Shown: one piece after another, positions 14,372-21,018 of the stretch | Position numbering within the stretch: the stretch's first letter is position 1 | How the letters are laid out: the number at the start of each line of letters is the position of its first letter | Source of the DNA: Candidatus Omnitrophota bacterium | GTDB taxonomy: Bacteria; Omnitrophota; Gorgyraeia; 2-01-FULL-45-10 | Assembly: GCA_028716065.1 (NCBI GenBank) | Contig: JAQUQN010000011.1 | Coordinates: forward strand, 1 to 21,839 | Length of the DNA stretch: 21,839 nucleotides | Direction of reading: 5' to 3' | Notes under the pieces: generated by a model | The model's database searches: none | What the model was told of the DNA's origin: nothing | Seen by the model: the letters and a program-made list of their open reading frames with translations, nothing else | Made by a program: the position numbers and the translations under genes

Positions 14372-14608
14372 TCAGATCCCCAGGGCCTCTTTTATGCCCT
14401 CTTTGTCGAAACCCACGATCATCTTGCCTTCGATATCGATGACCGGCACGCCCATCTGCCCGGACCTCTTTATCATCTCCTGCGCCCTGGCGTGGTCGGC
14501 CGAAACATCTATATCCTCGAAGGTTATATTGTTATCTTTTAAAAACTGCTTCGCCCTGATACAAAAAGGACAAGTCGGAGTGCTGTAGACCGTCACCTTT
14601 TTATTCAT
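14372..14608 (-). CDS. Glutaredoxin-like protein (YruB/NrdH type)
   Basis: Small dithiol redox protein of 78 residues with the active site CPFC (C13-C16) after the strand VTVYSTPT, the cis-proline segment GVPVIDIEG (53-61) and GFDKEGIKEAL at the end. Such proteins are usually reduced by thioredoxin reductase and may donate electrons to ribonucleotide reductase or peroxidases. AGGAGG lies 4 bases before ATG 14608. trxB follows after one base, so the pair is clearly coupled. Confidence 0.93.
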   Translation of the reverse strand: MNKKVTVYSTPTCPFCIRAKQFLKDNNITFEDIDVSADHARAQEMIKRSGQMGVPVIDIEGKMIVGFDKEGIKEALGI

Positions 14609-14626
14609 AAGACCTCCTCTTTTCTT

Positions 14627-15103
14627 TTAGAGACTCTTCTTTAAATCCAATAATTTCAAGAGATGCGTCCTCTCCTGGGCGATGAGCTCATCGATGGTTT
14701 TCTGTCCGTCTTCCGGCGCTGCCTTCTTCATGCCCTCATAAAATACTATGGAATCTTTCTCGAATCCTATACCGATATCGACGGCCTCTTCATCGCTCTT
14801 TATCTTTCCGGCGATCTCGGCGCCTTTATCCTTTTGGGTAAAAACATAATCTCCGGCCAGGGCGTTCATGTACGCGAAATACTCTCCGGGATATGCTTCC
14901 TTTGGCTCGTACCTGGCCATCGGAGCCAATATCTTCTGGAATACGGCTACGTGTTTCGCCTCTTCATTTGCCAGATACTTGAAGATCTCTTTAGGCTTAT
15001 CATTCCCTGCCCTGCCGGCAAGGACATTGTAAAAATCCATGCCGTTGGTTTCTATCTGGATACCCATCTCCACTATTTCTCTGGCGGCAAATATATTACC
15101 CAT
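14627..15103 (-). CDS. Rubrerythrin-like diiron (ferritin-like) protein without rubredoxin domain
   Basis: A 158-residue four-helix-bundle diiron protein. Iron ligands follow the rubrerythrin pattern: E18 (IQIETNG), E48-x2-H51 (NEEAKH), E115 (GFEKDS) and E144-x2-H147 (QERTH). Rubrerythrins reduce hydrogen peroxide in anaerobes, but the usual C-terminal rubredoxin domain is absent. Electrons could come from the rubredoxin domain of the fusion protein encoded two genes upstream; this is inference. It lies 17 bases after the flavodiiron gene. Confidence 0.9.
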   Translation of the reverse strand: MGNIFAAREIVEMGIQIETNGMDFYNVLAGRAGNDKPKEIFKYLANEEAKHVAVFQKILAPMARYEPKEAYPGEYFAYMNALAGDYVFTQKDKGAEIAGKIKSDEEAVDIGIGFEKDSIVFYEGMKKAAPEDGQKTIDELIAQERTHLLKLLDLKKSL

Positions 15104-15120
15104 ATCTATACCTCAAGCTC

Positions 15121-16308
15121 CTATTTTAACATCTTCGCGAAATTAACTCCAAATTCATAACACCTTTTCAATTCACCGGTATCGGGAACATACTTGACCG
15201 AGATGGACGGCTGAGCGATGTTCACGCCGGCTTCTTTAAGCACGCTTTCCATGGAATTGACGGCTCCACCGCCCCATCCGTAAGAACCGAAGGCACAGGC
15301 AACGCGGCCTTTGGGCTTCAATCCCTTTAGAAATTCCAGAAACCCCGCTATCGTAGGAAGCATGTCATTACCGTGAGTGGAGGATCCGAACATGAATCCC
15401 TGCGCGTCGAGCATCTGGCTTATGACCTCCGTGCGGTCGGATCGCGCGATGTCGAAAAGCTTCACGCTTACCCCAGAATCCTTTATTCCCTCACAGATGG
15501 CCCTGGCCATCTTTTCGGTGGAATTCCACATCGTCTCATAGACTATCACCGCCTTACGCTTCGTCTCATTCTTTGCCCAGGACATGTAGGCCTTCACTAT
15601 CTTCATCGGGTCCTTGCGCCAGATTATACCATGGCTCGGAGCTATCATCTTGATGGGGATATTCATCCTCAAGACATCTTCTATTTTTTTCAGTATGATC
15701 TGCCCCAGAGGCCAGAGTATGTTGGCATAGTATATGACGGCCTCATCCATCAGCGCGCACTGGTCCACCTCGTCGTCGAACCTTTCGCTCGCGGCGTAAT
15801 GCTGGCCGAAGGCGTCGTTCGGCATCAACAGCTCCTCTTCCCGGCAGTAAGTGAACATGCTATCGGGCCAGTGTATCATGGGCGCTTCGATAAAGGTGAG
15901 GGTGCGTTTGCCCAGTTTCAGGCTATCTCCCGTCTTTACCTCCTGGAAATCCCATTTCTCATAGTAATTCCTGTACAGGCCTTCCTTGCATTTTGACGTT
16001 CCATATACTTTCGCCTTGGGGCACAGCTTCATCACAGCAGGCAGGGCGCCTGAATGGTCCGTCTCCACGTGGTTGGCGATGACATAATCTATATTCTCTA
16101 CCGGCATGACCGCCCTTATCCTTTCGATCAGTTCTCCGGTAAAAGGGCCATATACAGTATCGACCAGCGCAACCTTATCGTCCACTATGAGGTAGGCATT
16201 ATAAGTCGTGCCCCTCTTTGTCGTATAAGTATGGCCGTGGAAGCTCCTGACGTTCCAATCGATGGCACCGACCCAGTAAATTCCTTTCTTGATCTCGCAA
16301 GGTTTCAT
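15121..16308 (-). CDS. fprA: Flavodiiron protein, A-type flavoprotein FprA
   Basis: Cytoplasmic oxygen and/or nitric oxide reductase of 395 residues. The N-terminal metallo-beta-lactamase-like domain carries the diiron ligands HVETDH (H80, E82, D84, H85), H146, D165 and H226, a full set. The C-terminal flavodoxin domain binds FMN (from about residue 253, VIVYETMWNSTEKMA). It lacks a fused rubredoxin; the Hrb-type gene three bases upstream supplies one, as in the Moorella Hrb/FprA pair. GAGGGG precedes ATG 16308. Confidence 0.96.
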   Translation of the reverse strand: MKPCEIKKGIYWVGAIDWNVRSFHGHTYTTKRGTTYNAYLIVDDKVALVDTVYGPFTGELIERIRAVMPVENIDYVIANHVETDHSGALPAVMKLCPKAKVYGTSKCKEGLYRNYYEKWDFQEVKTGDSLKLGKRTLTFIEAPMIHWPDSMFTYCREEELLMPNDAFGQHYAASERFDDEVDQCALMDEAVIYYANILWPLGQIILKKIEDVLRMNIPIKMIAPSHGIIWRKDPMKIVKAYMSWAKNETKRKAVIVYETMWNSTEKMARAICEGIKDSGVSVKLFDIARSDRTEVISQMLDAQGFMFGSSTHGNDMLPTIAGFLEFLKGLKPKGRVACAFGSYGWGGGAVNSMESVLKEAGVNIAQPSISVKYVPDTGELKRCYEFGVNFAKMLK

Positions 16309-16311
16309 ATA

Positions 16312-17004
16312 TTACCCCTCTTTCACGAACTGGCTCTTGTCTGCTCCGCACACCGGGCATACCCAGGTATCGGGAATCTTTTCAAATGGCGTGCCTGGCT
16401 GTACTCCGTTATCCGGATCTCCGGCGGCCGGATCATAAATGTAATTACAAACGACACATCTATATTTCTGCATGGTCCCCTCCTTCTTTCCCGGCAGCTC
16501 CTCTTTTATGAACGTGGGCGCGCTCTTTGGAGTTGTGCCGCGTTTTATCATGTGATAATACTCATAGGTCATCGGTTTACCGGCCTTGACCATTGCCGAT
16601 TCCGTCATTTCACCGACAAAAAGCGTATGAGTTCCGCAATCGAGCTTTTTGACGATTCTCGCCTCTATATAACCAAGCGTGTTATCGAGCACCACCGGAC
16701 AACCAGAAGATAATTTCTTGAACTTAATATCTTTAAATTTATCCGCCGTCCTTCCGGATCTGAAACCGAATAGCCCTATGAAATTGAGCGGCGTATTCTC
16801 CTCCAGGATGGAGACGCTGAATTGCGAGCTCGAGAGCATGAATTCGTGGGTAAGGTTCTCTTTATTGATACTTACAGCAATGGTCGCGGGCTCGCTCGCC
16901 ACCTGAAAAACGGTGTTCGCTATCTGGCCGTTAATAGCTTCATTTTTATTCGACGAGACTATGTAAATTCCGTAACTTATGTTATGTAGTACGTTCGGGT
17001 CCAT
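16312..17004 (-). CDS. hrb: Flavin reductase-rubredoxin fusion (high-molecular-weight rubredoxin, Hrb)
   Basis: Electron donor to the flavodiiron protein, 230 residues: an FMN-binding flavin reductase domain (about 5-155, ISYGIYIVSS at the start) joined to a C-terminal rubredoxin (about 178-228) with Fe ligands CVVC (C183, C186) and CPVC (C216, C219). In Moorella thermoacetica the homologous Hrb oxidises NADH and reduces FprA, making an NADH-dependent O2/NO reductase. The gene order hrb-fprA with a 3-base gap repeats that arrangement. It is 7 bases after nrnA. Confidence 0.94.
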   Translation of the reverse strand: MDPNVLHNISYGIYIVSSNKNEAINGQIANTVFQVASEPATIAVSINKENLTHEFMLSSSQFSVSILEENTPLNFIGLFGFRSGRTADKFKDIKFKKLSSGCPVVLDNTLGYIEARIVKKLDCGTHTLFVGEMTESAMVKAGKPMTYEYYHMIKRGTTPKSAPTFIKEELPGKKEGTMQKYRCVVCNYIYDPAAGDPDNGVQPGTPFEKIPDTWVCPVCGADKSQFVKEG

Positions 17005-17011
17005 ATTTACC

Positions 17012-17962
17012 TTAAAGTAAAGCTCGCGCCGATCTTAGCACGCTCTTTATGTACCGCTCCTTGTGGGGTATGTAGCATCCGGCGGAGTCGAAGTGGCCGC
17101 CTCCGCCGTATTTTTCCGCGATGGAAGCGATGTTGATCTTCCCTTTTGACCTTAAACTTACTCTCAATAAATTATTCTTTCTTTCCCTGAAAAGGAGGGC
17201 TATCCTGACATCCTTTACCGCCCTTATTTCATCGACGACCGGGTCTACATCCTCATCCTTGCCGCCGACAGCCTTGAAATCACCGCGCCTGACAATGGAC
17301 CAGGCGAGTTTTCCGTTATCGCTGAATTTACATCTCGAAAGGCACAGGCCCATCAGCGTCGACGCCTCTTTGGACTTTGACCAGAAGACGGTATCGACCA
17401 ATTTATAAAAATTGACATCTTTCTTCATTAGTTGCGCGCAGATCTCGAATGTCAGGTGCCTGATGTTGGGAAGCCTGAAAGAGCTCGTCTCCACTATGAT
17501 GGATGTCAGTATATTCTGCGCGATATCTTTCGTGATCTCAACGCCCAGGTCTTTGAGCAATAGATAGACCAGTTCTCCAACGGCGGCCGCCTTATTGTCT
17601 ATCAGGCTCGCGTCTCCGAAAGGCGTTCTGAATTGATGGTGGTCTATCTCCAAAATCGATCCTGCCTTTTTAAATAGCTCGAACGTCGGCCCCAGAAGTT
17701 TGCTCGTTCCGCAATCGAGCGCTATCGCCAGGTCAGGTATCTTATCGGTCCGTTTCGCTATGCGCCGGGCTCCCGGCAAGATACGGTATCTTTTGGGCAC
17801 TCCGTCGTAACTCACTGTATATACACGCTTTCCCATCCTTTCCAGGCCCAGGCCCAAAGAGAGTATCGATCCTATGGAATCTCCGTCGGGATTGAGATGG
17901 CCCGAGATGAGTATGGTCCTGGCTCCCATGATCTTCTTCTTCGCCTGTTCGAAACTTTTCAT
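17012..17962 (-). CDS. nrnA: DHH-family phosphoesterase, NrnA type (oligoribonuclease/pAp phosphatase)
   Basis: Cytoplasmic phosphoesterase of 316 residues that degrades nano-RNA and dephosphorylates 3'-phosphoadenosine 5'-phosphate in characterised relatives. DHH domain motifs: GHLNPDGDSIGS (21-32, with H22, D26, D28), ALDCGT (81-86, D83), EIDHHQ (105-110). The DHHA1 domain ends with GGGGHFDSAG (286-295). All metal-binding residues are present. It starts 4 bases after the PEBP-like gene and precedes hrb by 7 bases. Confidence 0.94.
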   Translation of the reverse strand: MKSFEQAKKKIMGARTILISGHLNPDGDSIGSILSLGLGLERMGKRVYTVSYDGVPKRYRILPGARRIAKRTDKIPDLAIALDCGTSKLLGPTFELFKKAGSILEIDHHQFRTPFGDASLIDNKAAAVGELVYLLLKDLGVEITKDIAQNILTSIIVETSSFRLPNIRHLTFEICAQLMKKDVNFYKLVDTVFWSKSKEASTLMGLCLSRCKFSDNGKLAWSIVRRGDFKAVGGKDEDVDPVVDEIRAVKDVRIALLFRERKNNLLRVSLRSKGKINIASIAEKYGGGGHFDSAGCYIPHKERYIKSVLRSARALL

Positions 17963-17966
17963 TTGC

Positions 17967-18479
17967 CTACCTGCGTTTGTACAATCCTATCAGTTCCGCC
18001 TTATCCAACACATGGCCCTTCATCGCTCTCTCCGCATCCTTGACGTTCTGGCCTTCCTTGAGATCCAGTTCTTTATCGAGCGCATATATCTTGAAAAAAT
18101 AATGGTGCGTTCCGAATGGCGGAAGCGGTCCGTGATAACCCTTTGAGCGCGCGCTGGTGATGCCTTCTTTTCCCGGTATGCTATTCTCCTCTATGCGTGA
18201 GACCACGGGGATATCATAGACCAACCAATGGGTCCAGGTGCCCAGGGGGGCATCCGGGTCATCGACTATCAAAACGAGGCTCCTGGCATTAGCAGGTATG
18301 TTCTCTATAACGAGAGGCGGATTTATGTCTTCTCCCTCGCCGCTGAATTTCTTCGGAATAAAGTTATTGTTTTCAAATTCGGGACTCGAAATTTTCATCT
18401 TCCCTCCTCCTTCCTCCGCAAAGACCATATTAACTGTTATGAAAAAAACTATAAACAATATAAGCGGTATCTTTTTCAT
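17967..18479 (-). CDS. Secreted YbhB/YbcL-type PEBP (Raf-kinase-inhibitor-like) protein
   Basis: A 170-residue phosphatidylethanolamine-binding-like protein with a signal peptide (hydrophobic 4-20, cut near VFA-EEG). The family core is intact: DDPDAPLGTWTHW (73-85) and YHGPLPPFGTHHYFFKIYAL (115-134). Bacterial members are periplasmic or cytoplasmic with unsettled function. The ribosome site is weak. A heptanucleotide repeat fills the short gap upstream, separating it from nrdJ. Confidence 0.93.
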   Translation of the reverse strand: MKKIPLILFIVFFITVNMVFAEEGGGKMKISSPEFENNNFIPKKFSGEGEDINPPLVIENIPANARSLVLIVDDPDAPLGTWTHWLVYDIPVVSRIEENSIPGKEGITSARSKGYHGPLPPFGTHHYFFKIYALDKELDLKEGQNVKDAERAMKGHVLDKAELIGLYKRR

Positions 18480-18490
18480 GTAACTTTTTT

Positions 18491-18525
18491 CGCTATACGC
18501 AATACGCTGTACGCTGTACGATACT
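18491..18525. repeat. Heptanucleotide tandem repeat CGCTGTA in the nrdJ-PEBP gap
   Basis: Consecutive 7-base units on the plus strand: CGCTATA, CGCAATA, CGCTGTA, CGCTGTA, CGATACT. The array abuts the nrdJ stop codon (18525-18527) and fills most of the 45-base gap before the PEBP-like gene. It differs in sequence from the heptamer at 4537-4564 but has the same unit length. Confidence 0.87.
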
Positions 18526-20294
18526 TAAAACGGACACGTCCCCGTAACGCATCCTCCGGAATATTCCGAATCGGCTGTCACTGTTTCGGCAAAAGAGAGG
18601 ACCTGCTCGCTCTTGCTTCCGTACCTATAAACGGTTATGCCTTTTAACTTCAGAGAATATGCCGTCATGTATATCCTCTTCACATCTTCCACGGATACGC
18701 TGGGATGCAGATTTATGGTCTTCGAAACGGAATTATCGGTATGTCTCTGAAAGGCGGCCTGGATATTTATATGTTGCCTGGCATCTATGTCAAAGGCCGT
18801 CACGAATACCCTCTTCATGTCAGGGGGTATATTCTTTATCCCCTGCAGAGACCCCTTACGCGATATGGCGGAGATGATATCCTTTTTATACAACCCTCTC
18901 TCTCTTGTCATTCTTTCGAATATAGGGTGCGTCTCCAATAACTTCGTTCCGGAAAGTATATTGCGGACGAAACTCAGGGCAAAGAGCGGCTCTATGCCGC
19001 TCGAACATCCCGCTATTATGCTTATCGTCCCCGTGGGCGCGATGGTATTTACCGTCGCGTTGCGCAGCCTGATATTTCTTTTCGCGTAAACGGACTTTTT
19101 GAAATTCGGAAAGACACCTCTCTCTTTGGCCAATCGCGCCGAGGTCACGAGCGACTCTCTATGGATGAATCTCATCAATTCTTCGGCGAAGGCCGCCGCC
19201 TTTTTGGAATTGTAAGCGATGCCCAATTTTATCAGCATGTCCGCGAATCCCATGACCCCAAGGCCGATCTTCCTGTTAGCGACCGTCATCTTCTTTATCT
19301 CGGGAAGAGGAAATTTATTCACCTCTATGACATCATCTAGAAACCTTATGCCCCATCTCACGGACTCTTTCAGGCGCTGCCAGTCGACTCCGTCCTCACC
19401 TGCCATCTTCTCCAGGTTGATGGAAGCCAGATTACAGCTCTCGTAAGGCAACAGCGGCAGCTCGCCGCAGGGATTCGTGGCATCTATGACGCCCGCCGCC
19501 GGCGTAGGATTCTTTCTGTTTATCTGGTCCAAAAACACCACTCCGGGATCGCCCGTCTGCCATGCCGATCCGGCTATCGCGTCGAAAACATCCCTCGCCC
19601 TTACGGTATTCGTCCTCTTGCCGGTCCTGGGATTTATCAGATCGAATCCCCTGTCTTTCCTTACGGCCTCCATGAACTTATCCGTCACGCCCACAGAGAG
19701 ATTAAAATTCAAAAAACTGTCTTTTTCCGATTTGGCTTCGATAAAATCTATTATGTCCGGATGGTCGCAGCGCAATATTCCCATGTTCGCGCCGCGGCGC
19801 CTGCCGCCCTGCACTATGACTCCCGTGGCCTTATCGAATACGCTCATGAAAGATACCGGCCCGGATGCCTCTCCCTTGGTGGAAAAGACCAGGTCCCCCT
19901 CCGGCCTCAGGCGGGAAAAACTGAAACCCGTCCCGCCGCCCGTCTGATGGATCATTGCCATTTCCTTCAACGCGTCGAATATCCCGTCCATCGAATCCGC
20001 TACGGGAAGGACGAAGCAAGCAGATAATTGCCCCAGGGCCGTGCCGGCATTCATCAACGTGGGAGAGTTAGGCATGAACTCCAGGCTGTGCATCATCTCG
20101 TAGAATTTATCTTCCGCTTGGCGGCTCGTAACGGCTGAGGAGAAATTCTTCTCTGCGGAGGCTACGGCGCAGGCGACGCGCCTGAAAAGTTCGCCCGGAG
20201 TCTCTATCACATTCCGGGCGTCGTCTTTCAGAAGATATCTCCTCTTTAATACTTCGAGGCTGTTTACCGATAATTTCAGATCGCTAGAATGCAT
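18525..20294 (-). CDS. nrdJ: Adenosylcobalamin-dependent (class II) ribonucleotide reductase
   Basis: Makes deoxynucleotides using a B12 radical, needing no oxygen. It has 589 residues, without the N-terminal ATP-cone, so the overall-activity site is probably absent. Active-site residues: C93 (QLSACFVLP), N274-P-C276-G-E278 (NPCGEL, radical cysteine C276) and C287 (YESCNLASINL). The C-terminal shuttle cysteines are C582 and C587 (CVTGTC). The substrate-binding APTGTISIIAGCSSGIEP segment is also intact. The gene starts 3 bases after the cob(I)alamin adenosyltransferase stop, which makes the coenzyme. A heptamer repeat abuts its stop codon. Confidence 0.96.
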   Translation of the reverse strand: MHSSDLKLSVNSLEVLKRRYLLKDDARNVIETPGELFRRVACAVASAEKNFSSAVTSRQAEDKFYEMMHSLEFMPNSPTLMNAGTALGQLSACFVLPVADSMDGIFDALKEMAMIHQTGGGTGFSFSRLRPEGDLVFSTKGEASGPVSFMSVFDKATGVIVQGGRRRGANMGILRCDHPDIIDFIEAKSEKDSFLNFNLSVGVTDKFMEAVRKDRGFDLINPRTGKRTNTVRARDVFDAIAGSAWQTGDPGVVFLDQINRKNPTPAAGVIDATNPCGELPLLPYESCNLASINLEKMAGEDGVDWQRLKESVRWGIRFLDDVIEVNKFPLPEIKKMTVANRKIGLGVMGFADMLIKLGIAYNSKKAAAFAEELMRFIHRESLVTSARLAKERGVFPNFKKSVYAKRNIRLRNATVNTIAPTGTISIIAGCSSGIEPLFALSFVRNILSGTKLLETHPIFERMTRERGLYKKDIISAISRKGSLQGIKNIPPDMKRVFVTAFDIDARQHINIQAAFQRHTDNSVSKTINLHPSVSVEDVKRIYMTAYSLKLKGITVYRYGSKSEQVLSFAETVTADSEYSGGCVTGTCPF

Positions 20295-20297
20295 CTC

Positions 20298-20822
20298 TCA
20301 CCTTAGAATAACCTTGGAATTTTTCTCGTAACACCTTGCCATCAGATATAGAAGATCGGATAGCCTGTTCAGGTAGACCAGTATCAGGGCGTTCCTTAAC
20401 ATCTTTTTTCTCTTGAGGGCCACGGCGCTGCGCTCTACTCTCCTGGCTACGGTCCGGGCCACATCCAATACAGCGGCCGTAAAATCCTGTCCAGGCAGGT
20501 AAAAGCATCTTTTCTTAAGGACCTTTTTCCTTTCCAGTTCATCGATGTATTTCTCGATATTACGCACATGCGCCGGCGATATCTTCCTGGTCGATTTTTT
20601 GCCCCTGGCTACCTCGGCGCCTATGACAAATATCTCCTCTTGAATAGACTGAAGAAGCCTTCCTGCCTTTTTATCTTTAATGATACTTTTGGATAGCCCT
20701 ATGTACGAGCATAGTTCATCCAGGTTGCCGCAGATATCGATCCTGGGATCGTCTTTATATATCCTGCGGCCAAAACATAACGACGTCATCCCTTTGTCGC
20801 CGGCCTTCGTGACTATGCTCAT
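20298..20822 (-). CDS. Cob(I)alamin adenosyltransferase, PduO type
   Basis: Transfers adenosyl from ATP to cob(I)alamin, giving adenosylcobalamin. It has 174 residues starting at ATG 20822 (TAGGAGA just upstream) rather than the in-frame start at 20840, which would overlap the ferredoxin. PduO signatures: VTKAGDKGMTSL (4-15), GRRIYKDDPRI, GNLDELCSYIGLS, and C-terminal RTVARRVERSAVAL with YLNRLSDLLYLMAR. It is placed between a ferredoxin (possible reductant of cobalamin) and nrdJ (user of the coenzyme), which gives a compact coenzyme-supply unit. Confidence 0.95.
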   Translation of the reverse strand: MSIVTKAGDKGMTSLCFGRRIYKDDPRIDICGNLDELCSYIGLSKSIIKDKKAGRLLQSIQEEIFVIGAEVARGKKSTRKISPAHVRNIEKYIDELERKKVLKKRCFYLPGQDFTAAVLDVARTVARRVERSAVALKRKKMLRNALILVYLNRLSDLLYLMARCYEKNSKVILR

Positions 20823-20829
20823 CTTTCTC

Positions 20830-21018
20830 CTAACCCTCAATTACTATAGCGGTAACGGGACACTCTTCGACCGCTTTCTTACAGGTCTCTTCGGCGTCTT
20901 TCGGTACCGGATTCGCATGGACTACCGCCTTGTCATCTTCCATTTGATAAACTTCCGGGCACGTGGTGACGCATAAACCGCAACCGATGCAGGCATCGGC
21001 ATCTATTTTGGCCTTCAT
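20830..21018 (-). CDS. Single-cluster [4Fe-4S] ferredoxin
   Basis: A 62-residue electron carrier like that of Thermotoga. Cluster ligands C10, C13, C16 (CIGCGLC) and C53 (ECPVTAI), with C20 and C46 placed as the likely disulfide pair seen in that type. It starts at ATG 21018, overlapping the stop of the cation efflux gene (ATGA), and ends 7 bases before the adenosyltransferase start. It could reduce cob(II)alamin for that enzyme or serve as a general low-potential carrier; the sequence alone does not say which. Confidence 0.95.
   Translation of the reverse strand: MKAKIDADACIGCGLCVTTCPEVYQMEDDKAVVHANPVPKDAEETCKKAVEECPVTAIVIEG

Noticed and set aside
15373..16713. Long plus-strand open frames (up to about 219 codons) opposite the flavodiiron and Hrb genes
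   Set aside because: They are antisense shadows of strongly supported minus-strand genes with all catalytic motifs; their translations show no recognisable domain.
20819..21018. Cobalamin riboswitch near the adenosyltransferase and nrdJ
   Set aside because: The genes overlap or lie within a few bases of each other, leaving no room for a B12-box leader inside this window.
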